A DNA stretch of 64,000 nucleotides from Rusavskia elegans (GCA_011316305.1 SAUG01000063.1:1-64000), one strand, 5' to 3'. Numbered from the stretch's first letter, positions 1-12,700 are shown. The notes: generated from the sequence alone by a model not told the origin. Translations and numbers: made by a program.

Positions 1-1266
1 ATAATTAGGTTTCGCTTTTACTAATAGTATAATTAGTACTTAATATAAAAGAATTAAATATAATAAAAAAAATACCGTTTTTTACTAAAAGCGGAAGAAA
101 TCCGAATTTATTTAGATATTTACTACTATATAGGTTAGTAGAATTAGTAATTTAAAAGGTCGAGATCTAAAAGAAAATCTATATAAATATCCTAAAAATA
201 TAGAAAATCTCGGGTAATTACTAAAATAAAAGGTAAAAAATAGTATTTTAGCTAAAGAAAGAGGATAAGATATACCTTTTTATAAAAAATTTAAAAATAA
301 AGACTCTAAGTAAAAAACTTAACTATATTAAAGTCGGACTATTTTTAATTAAGTAGGTTAAAGGACCTTAGAATTTTAAATTTAATCTATTTAGAAATAC
401 TAAAATATACCCGGTATTCTATATATTTCTTTTAAAACTAACCGATTCTAGAATACTATTATAATAGACGTTTAACTTCGAGATATAAAAGAAAAATACT
501 TTTATAGTCGAAAAGATCCTATAATAGAAAGGTTAGAACTATCTAATTAAATAGAAAGATTACTCTATTTTAGAAAATACTTAAAAATCTAAAGAATACT
601 TAATAAACTACTAGAAAACTCTATAACAGTTCTACTAAAAGAAGCCAGAAAAGTTATTAACTAGCTAGAATTACTAAAAAGTACGATCTACTCGGAAGCT
701 ATATTAATAAAAAAATTAAAATCTATAGAAAGAAACGGATCTATAGTATCTTTATATTCTAATATTTTAAGATTTTATAGTTTACCGTTAACTATAATAC
801 GCTAATCCTCTTTAATATAATCTAACTAATAAAGTAAACGCTATTACTTTGTATACGCTTTATATAACTCTTTCTTTAACTTTTTATACTTATTTTCTAA
901 ACGATACTAGTACGTAGTATCTAACGGAATAAAATCGTAAAGATAAACTTATATAATATACTTAATATATTTTTCGGAACTATCGCTAATATAATATAAT
1001 TTCCTTAACTAGAAATAATTCCGATAAAAATATATAGCTAATATACTAATATCTAATAATACGACTTTATTATAATATTTTTTAGTTAATAACTTCTTTC
1101 GTTTACCTATAAAAGGAAGGAATAAGGGATTTTTAGGACGAAAATTCTAAAAAGAAAACCTAGTATTATAAATATATATAGTATAATTTCGGGAATATAG
1201 TAGTATTTAGTATAGTACTAGAACTCCTTATTACGTCTAGATAGATAGGAAGGACTTAGTATTATT

Positions 1267-1425
1267 ATTTTAGTTATTTTAGTAAATAAGGTATTTAGAG
1301 GAGATTATTTTAGTTATTTTAGTAAATAAAGTACCTAAAGGAGGTTATCTTAGTTATATTAGTAAATAAAGTACCTAAAAAGGATTATTTTAGTTATTTT
1401 AGCGAGTAAAATATTTAAGGAAAGG
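1267..1425. repeat. 40-bp tandem repeat, about 4 copies
   Basis: Four head-to-tail copies of a 40-bp unit containing TTAGTTATTTTAGTAAATAA; the core TAGTTAT recurs at 1271, 1311, 1351 and 1391. Copies differ mainly by C/T and G/A changes, as expected if the array was RIP-mutated after it formed. Forty is not a multiple of three, so it is unlikely to be a protein repeat. Confidence 0.85.
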
Positions 1426-1999
1426 AAGATCTTATTATCTATATAGATCCTAAACTCGATACCTTTATAACTCGTATTTAATTTATTAGTTATCGCTATA
1501 TACTGCTTTAGTAATTAAACTAATTTATTTTTATATTAACTTGAAATAATTACCCGTTATACCTCCGTTTATAGATATACTAATAAGTCTAACCAACCTT
1601 TAGAGATACCAGGACCCCCAGGTAGCCCTATAACAATTACTTTCGGCGAAACCTATTAAAAATTAGAACTTCGAGATATAGTTCGATATATATATTTCGA
1701 TATATACCTAAACTAAAAAAGTCGGTATTATAGAAGTTAAAGAATCTAAAAGAATATATAGAGACTTTATCCTTGCCGTTATAACTTTAGCGCCAGTTTT
1801 TACTATAAATTATTTATTAAAGCTCGATAATAAAACAAACTATAAAACCGAATATTTTAAATTTATCGAAAGCTTTTATAATTATATTAGGCTAAATAAT
1901 ATTAAGCCTACTATTACTAACTTAGTATTCGCCGTCGCCGAAGGCGACTCTAAACTAAAAAGGAATAGAAACCCGTTATTCCGGAATAATAATAGTAAA

Positions 2000-4900
2000 C
2001 CTTCGAAGTATATCTATAATTACGAATACTAGTTCGGCGATTATTATTATCTACGTTATTATTTTAGCTTTAAATATCTAAAAGTATCAGCGAATTAGAA
2101 GTTAAAAGATAATATAATAAAGAAAATACGCGAAGCTCTCGACGATAACGCTATATAGAAAATAAAGGTTAAAAAGGCTATCGATCGTTCTATCTAATAC
2201 GAAGAATATTCTAGCGAAAAGAAAGAAGAAATTTAGGATAAAGAAAAGGTATAGATAAAAGTCTACGCTATTATTAATAGAAATATTACCTTCGAGCCCT
2301 AAATATTTCTATAGTACGATATATCCTACGCGGTCTTCTAAAAAACCTTTACTATCGATTCCTACCTGCGAATATTATAGATATTCGATAGCGGCTTAGT
2401 AATTAATATTTATAACGATTTAATAGTTTACCGCTTCGTTTAAGAAAGGCCGTACCTTAATAACGTATATATTATCTCCGGGAAAGGCTATATACCTATT
2501 ATAGTCTATAGTCGGATAATAATCGAAGTTAACGTACCTATAGGTAAGAAATTTATTATAATAACGAATATATATTATATTCCGGAATTTATAACTAATT
2601 TAATCTCCGAGAGCTATCTAGAAAATAAAAGTAATCTTTACCGCGATAGAGAATATCGCCGTATATAATAAGGAGGTTAAACGGCCTTTAATTATATAAA
2701 AGTCGGCGGGTATTATTTACTCGAAAATAATCGAGACAGAAAAAGTAATATAGCGCCTATAATATTTATAACTATATCTATTAAATCCGATACTATATAT
2801 ATATAGTACCAGCTTCTAGCTTACGCTACTAATAACTCTATTTAATACCTCTCGTAAGCAGCTAAAGGAGTAAAGGTTACTAATTTAATAAAAGTACCTC
2901 CTATAAATAAATACGAGATCTACGCTGTTTTTAAAGTCTATTAGATTATTTCGCGCTTATTATATAAAGGAAAGGATTCTAATAAACCTTTTTTCCGTAT
3001 TATATTCGATCTTATTCCCTTTATAATCGCTTTAAATAAAAACGAATAGGTTTTATATATTATATACGCTAAAACGGACTTCTAATATATATTTACTTAT
3101 CGCTATAAATTAGAAGCTATTCGAGTAATTTATAAAGCGATTAAACTAATCGAAATTCGCTATAATAGTAAAGTAGTATTCCTGAAATCGGATAGAGAAA
3201 AAATTCTCCTAGAAAAGGAATTTAATAACCTCCTACTCTAGCTAGGTATTTCCTAGAAACCCTTATCGCTATCTATATCTAAATAAAACAGTTATTCGGA
3301 ACGCCTAGGCTATATCTTTATTATTAAGGTACGAGTAATATATAACGCAGCTAGCCTTTTCTATTACCTTTAGCTATAGATCTACTATATAACTAGAATA
3401 ATTATAAACCGTACGCTAAAAAAGAAGCTCGCCTAGAAAACCCTATTCGAAGCTGTTACTAGATTTTATCTTTATTTAAATTATTTACGTATATATAGCT
3501 GTAAAGCCTACGCGCTTAATAAATATATTATATATATAGAAAAGCTTTTCCTAAAGGCTTATATTAGGTTTTTAATAGGATACGACAGTTCTAATATCTA
3601 TAATATCTAGATTTCTAGCTAGCGGAAGGTTATATAAAGCTGTAATATTATATTTAATAAAGATTCGTTCTATTCCCCGGGAAAGGTCGATATAGCTTAG
3701 CTCTAAATAGAGCTATTTCTCTATAATACGCTTAATATTCCCTATATAGACCCGCCTATATATAACGAGCTTTCTAAATTCAGCGATAGTAACGAAGATA
3801 AAAATATTATTATTTAAAAATCTATAGAGGCGTTAAATAATATTAAAGAAAAGGAAAAGGAGTACTTATTTCTATCTTCTCTAAGTCCTTTAACTTTAGA
3901 GGATAATAATAACTATTACCTAGACAATATATTCTAATATAACGATATCCAGGATACCTTCGAATAAGCTCCTCTATTATAGAGAAAATCGAGGCTATAT
4001 AAGAAAGTTTAGGAAGAAAATATTATCGCTAATAACGTACTTCGTATTCGAAAGAAATCGGAAAAAGTTTAAACGTATATAACGCAGCTAATATTAATAG
4101 ATAATATTCTATAGGTATTTTATATAGCCTTTATAGTTTACTAGGTAGCTCGAACGCTATATAAAAATAATTCCCCGCTAGATCTACTACTATATAAGCT
4201 AATTTCTATTAATATACGCCTTTATCGCGATTAGCTTCTATCGGAACCTAAATACTAGAATAATATACTTAAATACCCGCTAAAGGAAGGCTTTATAGAA
4301 ACTATATAAATCGAAATTAAAACGCTCTAAAATAAAGAAATCTAGAAAGAAGTAGCCGGTAATAAAACCTCTAAGAATAATAGTATTACTATTTCTACTA
4401 TCTAGGTTTTTAAATATAAATTTAATAACTAGAGATATCTATTTAAGTTTAAAGCTCGCTTATATATTAGGAGAGACCTTTAAAATACTAAAGTAAATAT
4501 ATACGCCGCTATACTAGCTATACGTATTTACCGAGCCCTTATAGCTATAATTACCTACTTTAATTATAAGACTCGGTAGTATAATACCGTTAACGTATTC
4601 GCTAATAGCGATATTAACGAGCCTACTTATATTAAACCCCTATAGGATTAGAAAAGATCGAAAACAGTTCTACTACTGCTCCTATAAGCGTTATATAGGC
4701 TAAAGCAATCTCTAGCGCTCTAGTTTCGCTATTTATTATCTATATTAAACGACCTAGGATTCTAGGCGGTCCCCGATACCGAGTACCTCTTTATCTATAA
4801 ATATATACTTCTATTCTTCTTCGTTAACGATATCGCCGTTATTTTCGAAGCTAGGAATATTAAATATATAGAGGAATTCTAGGCTAAACTATTTAAAAGA

Positions 4901-5770
4901 TACGATATAAAATTTCTAGATAAAATTATATAATTCCTAGATATTCGGATAATACGCGAAAGGGAGTTATATAAACTATTCCTATACTAGAATTCTTTAA
5001 TCGATAAGATTACGAAGAAGTATTATATTAATCTCTCTATAAAGGGCCCTAGGACTCCGCTAGTAAATACTAAAATCTTTATAAAAAATACTAAATAAGT
5101 TATACTATAATAAATTCTTATATACTAATAGCTCGTCGATTCAGTATAATTCGCGGCTACTATAAATAGTACTAATATCGGTTTCGCCTCTTTTAAACTT
5201 TTAGAATTCCTTATAAACTCTTCCGAACGTTATTATATAGCTACCGTTCGAGTTCTATAATATCTAGGGTATTTAAGATTCCTTTTAATTATCTATAATA
5301 TCTTTATAGCAGATCTAAATAGAATATTTATCGGTTTATCGGATATATTCTTCGCAGATAATTCTAATACTCGCTATAGCTTTTAAAGCTATTACTTTAA
5401 ACTATTTAATAGTATTATCGATTAGAAAGCCTCTAAATAAAAGATAGTTATAATAAATTTAATAAAGGCCGAGCTATTCGGCGCTATAGTAATAGGAAAA
5501 AAGCTTATATAGTAAAATAGATTCTTCGAGGAAATCGCTATAGATCTAGGCTGTAAGCCTTTTATCGAGGTCGATAATATACAGACTATATAAATCCTCT
5601 AGAACGTAAATTTATAGTTTATATCTAAGCTTCGCTATATAGATATTTATTATTATTAGCTCCGCTAGGAGGTTCGTAATAGAAATATTTTAATTAAATA
5701 TATAGCCTCCGTAGCTATTTTAGTAGATAGCTTTATAAAAGCTCTTCTAGTATAATATTATAAAGAGTTT
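2000..5770 (+). mobile_element. Ty1/copia retrotransposon, RIP-degraded
   Basis: Conceptual translation through stops gives the Copia order Gag-PR-INT-RT-RH on +. A zinc-knuckle-like stretch sits near 2019-2070 with its Cys codons turned to Tyr. A protease DSG motif (IFDSGLVINIY) is at about 2381. An integrase core with FDLIPF and LKSDREK is at about 2920-3260. RT has LYRLKQS (from YGLKQS) at about 4690 and FFVNDIAV (from YVDD) at about 4818. The RNase H end has EIAIDLGCKP at about 5540, an IDIYYY..LR stretch at about 5640 and VDSFIKALL at about 5728. The catalytic YVDD-to-VND change is the G-to-A type made by RIP. Tens of stops make it inactive. I could not delimit LTRs. Confidence 0.85.
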
Positions 5771-5950
5771 ATTAAACTTCTAAGACTCTAGAATATAGAA
5801 TTAAACGAGGCCCCCTATAATAACGCCGCTGCTACCGCTGTTAATATTCTAGATCTATCTAGACCTATAGATCCGGATAGATCTAGTTAAAAATCCTTTT
5901 ATACTACCTTTAAAGTTATATACTGCTCTAATACCTAGTAAATATAACCA

Positions 5951-6091
5951 GGCGGGATAGTATAGTAGTTAATATATATATAGCAGAGATCCTATAATAG
6001 TAGAACTATTATAACGGCGTTTACTATCGCTATAGCTCTAATATTATAGATTTACGTTTATTAAGCCCCGGTTCGAATCCGGGCTTTACTA
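5951..6091 (+). pseudogene. tRNA-like relic with intact B box
   Basis: An A-box-like TAGTATAGTAGTTA follows a 7-nt possible acceptor strand (GGCGGGA, 5951-5957). A perfect B box GGTTCGAATCC sits in a 5-bp T stem (CCCGG/CCGGG, 6067-6083). The trailing CTTTACT matches the expected acceptor complement at six of seven positions if C-to-T and G-to-A RIP changes are allowed. The A box to B box distance (about 110 nt) is long for an intronless tRNA, so an intron or insertion is implied. It could also be the head of a tRNA-derived SINE. I assign no isotype. Confidence 0.45.
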
Positions 6092-6691
6092 ATTTCCTTT
6101 TACTCTTTTTATATATTAAATTCCAGCTGTTTTAGTTTAATATTTAGTTTATAATTTAACCTAAAATTTAAGCTCTTTAATTTCGACTTTTACTACTTAT
6201 AATACGGTTATTTCTATACTAATTTAAAAGGAGGATATATATAGTAATACTATTAATAAAAGTTATACAGAATTAAAGTTTATCGGCGCTCGCTATCGAT
6301 TCTAAAGAGGTATAAAGACCTGCGAATATAGTATTTATAGTCGATATAGAAACGATTCCGGGATACGCGATAGAGAACGGACTTCTAAAATTATATATAC
6401 TTCCTATTATAGCTAGCGTTACCTATTTAGGCCTAGCGTTTACTTATTACGCGCACTATTTAGCTACTTATAGATTTCCTCTTCTCCTGCTTCCGAGAAT
6501 ATATAATACACACTTATTTTTCATGCAAATTCTCACTCCTGCACTGGAGCTCACAGAAATCTATGTCCGATAGCTATCTACAGGATCATTCCGCAGCAGC
6601 AAAAGCAACCAGCTCAACCTCCGCTCTGATTCTTTGCTCTTTGCTCGATATCAACCATCAACCCTCATCAGTCTGCTCTGTACCGCAGGAT

Positions 6692-7712
6692 CTAGGCTTT
6701 CAATAGTCTGCGAAGCTCAGCCTGGAAAGCGTCTGTCATCTTATCCAGCTTCTCCTTGTCGGTAGTGTTATCTGTACTCACGAGTCCGACTCTCGGTCGA
6801 GCGATGTGCTGCATGCCAAGTTGAATTAGGTCCACCGCCGCGTCTCGGCGACCTTCCTTCGTTGCCACCGCCTCCAGCCAATTATGACCGTCTCGAAAGA
6901 ATTGCCGCGCTGTACCAGAGCCAGCTCCCCAATGAATGCAGCAATCAAGGTTTAAACTTTTGAGATTGACCGCACTGGCCAGCATGGCGAATGCCGGATG
7001 ACACATTGCCCTCCTGACGACCGTGTTGCCCCAATGCTTGAGGCTTACTTCTTGTAGATAGGCGCAATTCTTCGGCCCGATATTGGCGCAGAAAGCGAGG
7101 AGCGCCTTGGGATCCTCTAAGGCGAAAGCATTGGCGCCGTAGAGAATGGGCTGGGCCTGAGCGTGAATTTCGCGATTCAGGGCGATGATAGTAGGAGCAA
7201 AGGAAGGACGAATTATTGGGATAGTAGCGTCTCGACGTGGGATGTATGCTCCATCCCAGGCATGATACGCCCTTCGACGGAAAGATTGGAAGCTGTTGGT
7301 ATCACCAAGCCCAATGGTGTGGCGGTAGCCTTTGCTTCTGGATACCAGTGGAATTTCGCACTCCGATGTTAGAGCGTAGTTGTAGATCATGTTCTTGACT
7401 TCTGATGGGAGTGACATAAATGGAAAAATCTTTTTCCTAGGAAGTTCTCTGGTTATCATGACCATAGTATTAAGCTTAGCTCTCTATGTATACACGTTAG
7501 ACTCGTTATTGGGAGCTGGAAGAAAAGCCGTTCACCTTGCTAGGCTGAGTAGCTTCCTCGTCCGAATCGTACGTTCCATCTTCATCTGTCTCATTCTCAG
7601 ACTCTGACTCGCTAGGATAGTAGGAGGTCTCTTTTCGCGCTCGCTTGGGCAAGATGCGTCGAGGTGCAGCCTGGGCTGGCATGTTGCTGGTCGACTCTTC
7701 GTTGAAGCTCAT
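6692..7712 (-). CDS. 2EXR/DUF7730-type F-box-like protein
   Basis: Two exons: 7536-7712 and 6692-7483, with a 52-nt phase-0 intron (donor GTGAAC, branch CTAAC, acceptor ATAG at 7484). The joined product is 322 aa. The first ~60 residues are a charged, Ser/Glu/Asp-rich tail (ESESENETDED). The body carries LPSEVKNMIYNYAL at about residue 84, and later NREIHAQAQPILYGANAF, the pair of motifs typical of the large fungal 2EXR/DUF7730 families (F-box-like LPxEIRxxIY plus ILYGxNxF). Function is unknown; F-box-like fungal proteins are presumed to act in protein-protein recognition. It is the first gene inside the RIP tract boundary, only ~190 bp from it, yet its frame is intact. The upstream exon was chosen because splicing restores a continuous frame. 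Confidence 0.75.
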
Positions 7713-8193
7713 AGCGGACCCCTTTATATGGTAGTTCTGGTGGCAATAAATGTTTAGAGGGGAGTTGGAGGATGTAAGATCGAAGCAGTTGACATTCGCG
7801 TAATATAGTCTGCTAAAACTGATGACACTGTGTGAAAATTTTCGAGCTCGGTAACTGAAGAAAGATTATCGACAGGCTATCGGCCATGTCGCAGAATTTG
7901 AATTGTGTTGAAACTAAATCACAATGAGAGGCGGATAGCAGTCGAATACAAGATTGCTTTTGAAATTGTAGGCATATACTCATTAGAATAGTAGCGGTCG
8001 AAGTGTCATGAATTCTGACACGGCAAGGGAACACGGCGCTAGGCATTAATACAGTTGATCCATCAACTTCACAGACTCCTCGGTCGAATCTGTCGAAGTC
8101 GAGGTATCGAAAAATAGACAGATACTGCAAAAGCCTTGGCGAACATCATACATGATAGCATTCAACATATCTTGTGGTATTACGACCTAGATA
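7713..8193. other. Gene-free stretch
   Basis: Between the first DUF7730-type gene and the SET remnant. I see no supported gene, only short open frames without family resemblance. Confidence 0.5.
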
Positions 8194-8510
8194 CTAAAAC
8201 TCAGACCTGATGATCTCATCCTGTTTTGTCTGATAACGACAACAAAAATCACTACACAGACAAACCTTATCAAGCTTATTCCAATAATTCGACGAGTAAT
8301 CCACCGTAATCTCCGCCTCAACATCTATTCCCTTCGAAACAACCATGAACCTCTCGATACCACCAAAAACAAATTTGGTAAACTGCGCACTCGGAGCGCA
8401 TGAATAGTTGATGAAACGAGTATAGTTGCCGAGACGTCCTTGGTAGATTTGATACTGGATGTCACCATTTCCACCCATCATGACAACCACTCCTTCAATC
8501 CCTTTGGTGG
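8194..8510 (-). pseudogene. SET-domain gene remnant, 5' truncated
   Basis: About 105 residues of the C-terminal half of a SET (lysine methyltransferase-type) domain. Visible are RLGNYTRFINYSCAPS (family RFINHSCxPN), GGIERFMVV, EITVDYSSNYW (family GEELTxDYG) and a post-SET-like CLCSDFCCRY, ending in a stop at 8194. The N-terminal SET motifs (GxG substrate region) and any start are missing. The upstream sequence switches abruptly into the antisense of a BOR1-like pseudogene that starts at 8546. I read this as a truncation product, not a working enzyme. The open frame runs on through the antisense of BOR1, which can mislead gene callers. Confidence 0.6.
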
Positions 8511-8545
8511 CCCATCTTTTGATTCTCACCCCAATCCTTTCTCCA

Positions 8546-10384
8546 ATGGCCACGTTCGAGGACAAAGATCCATATGGATACGCTGGCCTCACGGGCTGGA
8601 GGTCCTATCGAATACTTCGTCCGGGTCGTGGAATGTATCACGACATCAGACGCCGCCTCCCATTCTACAAAACCGACCTCACCAATGCACTGACCTACCG
8701 CACTTCTGCAAGCATCATCCGCATGCACTTCATCAAGCATGTCTCTTCTTCCCTCGTACCAAGAGAGAAACTTTGCTGAGGGTTTTTCAACCTACTCCCA
8801 GCCTTGGCATTCACCCTCGACATGTACCGCCGCACTGAAGGGCAATTCGGCGCCAACGAGGCTCTATACTCCTCCACTCTTGCGGCCATGGTCTTCAGCA
8901 TTTGGAGCCCGCCCCTGACCATCATCGGAATCACCGGCTTGATCTCGCTCTTCAATTACACCATCTACGACATCATCAAGATCTACGATGCCACACTCGA
9001 CCAGCCGTTCCTAGTCTGGCTAGGTATCTGGGCTGCCATCTTTCATTGGCTTTTGACAATCGGAAATACCTGTGACTACATGAGATATGTAACCGACTTC
9101 TCGACTCAAAGCTTCGGCATGTATGTCGGTATCATCTACATCAGTGAGCATTCTCTTTCGTTGGCAATACCAAGTTTTCAGGGCCAAGAGTCTAACCCGT
9201 CTGTTTGCAGTCAAGGGCGTTGAGGAACTGTTTGTGGAGTTCACCACGTTCAACTCCACGCAAGGTTCACTGGAAAACATCGGACAAAGCACTCTGTTCA
9301 GACCTTGCTTTCAAGTCATCTTCGTGACTACCCTTTTCCGGTGAGTCTGTCGCCATAGAATTGAGGAGTTGTACGATATCTGATATTCTCAGATCGGCAC
9401 CATTTTCTGGATCGGCTTTGCCCACATTCCAGGATCGTTAAAGATTACCAACGTCAGCTTTTTATCGGTTTCTCCTGCTTTTCACCCAATGGTACCACGA
9501 AAATGGGTGATTGACCCGTTGGCTTTCTCGTGATGCTCTTGTTCTACTATGGCCATGTGAGGATGTCATGCTAATACCAAGCCTAGAAGATGAGTAGCAT
9601 AACCGCACAAGCAAAACAATGTCCCCTGAAGGAACCTGACGGATTTTATTAGGACTTCTTTCTTCTAGGAGCCACCACTTTCATCAGCAGTATCTTATTC
9701 ATTCCCTTCCCAAATAGCATGGTCCCCCAAGCACCGGTGCACACCGACTCTCTAACTATACATGAGACACAGTTGAAGCGTTTCTTGTCTGGGGACACCG
9801 GGCAAGTCTAAAAAGACATCGTTGCTACTTCCATTGTCGAGCAACGCCTCTCTCGTTTGGTCATGGGTCTAGCTATCATAGGAGCTATGACCGTACGTTT
9901 CCTAACAGTCCTTCACACCTTGCCTAGATTGATCTTTGCGGGCGTTGTCTTCGTCGTTGGCTAGGGATCCATCGAGTCCAACAGAATCCTGCAAAGACTG
10001 AGATGGCTTGTTCGGGAACCGTGATTCATACAACCGACTGACCCACTCCTTACCATTCGTCGATCCAAAATCGGGCTGTACCTTTGTTGGCAGGCTTTGT
10101 GTGTGCTGTCGAGCATCGCCCTCTCTCAGACGATCGCGGCGATCGGTTTCCCAGTGCTGATTATCTCCCTGATACCATTGGGATGGAAACTGTTGCCGAA
10201 GATGTTCTCGGCAAAGGAGTTGATGGTCCTATACTCATTGACGGCAGATAATGAGGTTATGCTCGCAAGCTTGGGTGGGAAGCCCGAAATGCCAGAATTA
10301 AGGAACCAAAGTCCTTCCGCCAAGATAGAGGACGGTCAAGCCACGGAAGCTGTCTGGCAGCGAGAAATCAGTAAAACTAGATAG
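8546..10384 (+). pseudogene. BOR1: BOR1-like boron/anion transporter pseudogene
   Basis: Fragments of the HCO3-transporter-family borate exporter occur in order across shifting frames: a DIRRRLPFYKTDL start region, LPALAFTLDMYRRTEG, LTIIGITGLISLFNYTIYDI, FGMYVGIIYI, KGVEEL, then IGTIFWIGFAHIPGSL, LVMLLFYYGH, MVPQAPVHTDSLTI, and a C-terminal FSAKELMVLYSLTADNEV. Stops or frame changes interrupt it at about 8777, after IDPLAF (near 9530), and at about 9811 within the segment after RFLSGDTGQV. A stretch after LEN in the middle is deleted relative to the family. Introns explain some breaks but not the in-exon stops. The family exports borate across the plasma membrane; this copy should be non-functional. 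It lies head-to-head with the SET remnant. Confidence 0.8.
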
Positions 10385-10944
10385 ATTGGAAGCAGCATGT
10401 TTGAAATTTCACCTTCCGATCAACTCACGCGGCAGCGCTCCACTCAACAGTGAATTGCCTTTGAGCTCAACATGAGGGCTAGAAGTGAATAATGCAATGT
10501 AATGAAGAAGCTAATGTTGCAGTAAATATGGATTCACTGTAATAAGATGAACCATTGAGCTTATCCCTTTTTCCGGTCTAAATGTCACGGACATTCTTCT
10601 CCACCCCAAATTTTAATCCAATGGGTCTTCGATGATATCTTCACGATTGCTTATCGTGTCTTGAGATATTCGCCAAGCACGTCGAATCTGTGTTGACCAT
10701 GGCCTCATAACATTGCAGCAGACGACTCACTCCTTTCACTGCTGCGTTCCTGATTCCTGAAGTCATCTTCTTCACGCGCACCACAGGTCAAATCCATTCT
10801 ATTCTCAGATCGAAGTCAACCCTTTCAGATACCCATATTGGTGAATTACAGACACAGCAAACAGCATCAAACAGTCAATATCCTCGTCCCTTTATTCAAA
10901 CAAGACCCAACTGAGCATTGAGCAACTCTGCAAAATCGAGCAAG
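10385..10944. other. Intergenic, nothing recognised
   Basis: Between the BOR1 pseudogene and the MYND gene; presumed promoter of the latter. No further gene seen. Confidence 0.5.
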
Positions 10945-12034
10945 ATGGAAGTCAAAGAAAAGTCAGATCGGCATAAGTGCTCGGTATGCCTCAAAGATGC
11001 AGACTTGGTCTGCAAAGCTTGCAAAGGCACACCGGACGGCGCGAAGGGCATCACAGCCATCTACTACTGTAGCGCCGCCTGTCAAAAGGAGGACTGGAAA
11101 GCCCACAAGCCCAAGTGCAGGGCGTCGAAAGATCGTCAAATCTTGTATCGTGCAGGAGGTTTTGCCCAGCGCTTGTGGAAGTTATTCTGCAAGAAGACGT
11201 GGCAATGGGTCATAGACGGAGTGGAAGTGATTGACCTCGGACTGATCAAATGGGAAGATATTGGGAGGATCTATTTTGGCGAATACTGGGAGGTCCGCCA
11301 TGGTCGCCGTACTCCGAGCATGAAGAACTACTTGCTGCCATTCCCTATCGAGAGATTTCCAGATGTCGGACAACAAGAGGCTCTCTTGACTCAAAGCCGC
11401 TGCCGAGATGCTCTATTCATCATGGATGACATTATCAACGATCTCTTGCAAGGTGAACAACAAGTTCTGAATTTGCGGTCCCGTTCAAGCATGGCTAATT
11501 TTCAACGCAGACATCAACGTCAAGATTGTCGAGGTTGAGCTACGGATCAAAAATCCGCGAATGATGCTCATACATGTTCGGCCAGACGGCACCAGAGCGG
11601 AAATACCTGCCCAGCACCTTGTGTTCAAAGTCACCTTACCAAACAAAGAGAGTCACGCTTTGGATTTTACAGCAGCACAGTATGGCTGGTATGGGCCCGC
11701 TATGATCCCGTGGGCCACCTTCGAGGAGGAGAGACTGGATACAATTTTAGACACTCGTGACTTCGGGGCGATGACAAAAGAGTTTTTAGCGAAGGCTGAG
11801 GGAACTAGGTCAGGCCCAGACCACTATCTGAAGATGCTTCAATGCTTGAAAGAGGGCTTCAACAGCGGTCTGGATAAATGGCAGCAACAGAACCTATCTT
11901 TCCAAGCCCTTTTGAGGTCTTCCGAGAATGATTTCGCCAATAACATGAGTCGTTTGTTGACTTTCATGGATGGGTGCATGTCCAGAGAGGTTATCAAAGT
12001 CAACAAGAGAGTCAAGCTCGCACCTAGCGTGTGA
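10945..12034 (+). CDS. MYND zinc-finger protein
   Basis: Exons 10945-11452 and 11511-12034 with a 58-nt intron (GTGAAC donor, CGCAG acceptor, phase 1) give 343 aa. The N-terminus is a complete MYND finger: C12-x2-C15, C23-x2-C26, C42-x3-C46, H54-x3-C58. The rest (for example LPFPIERFPDVGQQEALL and a long C-terminal helical part) matches no family I can name. MYND fingers bind proline-rich peptides and often sit in transcription-related or SMYD-type proteins; no SET domain is seen here. An ATG nine codons into the open frame is the first real start, because the frame opens with TTG at 10918. The gene is intact amid pseudogenes on both sides. Confidence 0.75.
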
Positions 12035-12700
12035 TGATAGTCATACAGCTGTCGAGCAGCAACCCACTCTTGAAGAACTAATACCGGCCTCACTCACATC
12101 ATCACTACATCACCTGGGGATAAAAGATCTCGATGGATGTGGCGAGTTAGAAAATACCCTCCCATAATTATATACTTACCAACATCCCTTAGCCAGCACC
12201 TTATTCCAAGGGAGACTTGATAGGGTTAATCACGCCTCTTAAATTAGTTATACTCGACTTGAGAATCTTTCGCCTTGTTCCTACAGTGACAAGGAGTTGA
12301 ATCCACCTCCACCAAACCACACGTGTCTGCCGACCACACACCGACGTTCCTAATTCGCATTATGTGATTCGAAGTTGCCCATTGTTCATGAATGTCCTTC
12401 CTTTCGTCAAGCCAATATGAGTTTCGAGTCAAGAGATCTGGAACTGCTTGCTTTCAGCACGCACCACATGTCTAGGCCTCCTTTCTCTGCCACGGCCCCC
12501 ACAAGGAAGGAAAACATTGTTCAATACTACTATTTTCCGAGTAGACCCCGTTAGAACTACGTCACTACCCACTCGCCAAACCCTTAAGGCTCTCTCGCGT
12601 AAGGCTGACCAGCGAAAGCGGTACAGAGCGGCGTAGGTGTTTCACAACCTCCAGATACCACAATTTCCACTCAATTGCCATACTCCCATTGCCACTACAC
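12035..12700. other. Gene-free stretch
   Basis: Downstream of the MYND gene. Only short open frames with no recognisable motif; no supported gene. Confidence 0.4.

Larger units (their letters stand above)
1..6500. repeat. RIP-saturated AT-rich tract
   Basis: The tract is very AT-rich and almost devoid of CA and TG dinucleotides; I find none in the first 600 bases, while TA is extremely frequent and CG is kept. That is the footprint of repeat-induced point mutation (C to T in CpA context, both strands). Every frame is full of stops and no intact gene is present. The composition switches within some tens of bases near 6480-6510, where CA/TG reappear. Bases 2000-5800 are a copia retroelement (separate entry). 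Bases 1-1600 are not recognised apart from a 40-bp tandem repeat. Confidence 0.9.

Noticed and set aside
8440..8838. Plus frame overlapping BOR1
   Set aside because: A shadow of the BOR1-like pseudogene in another frame; no protein features.
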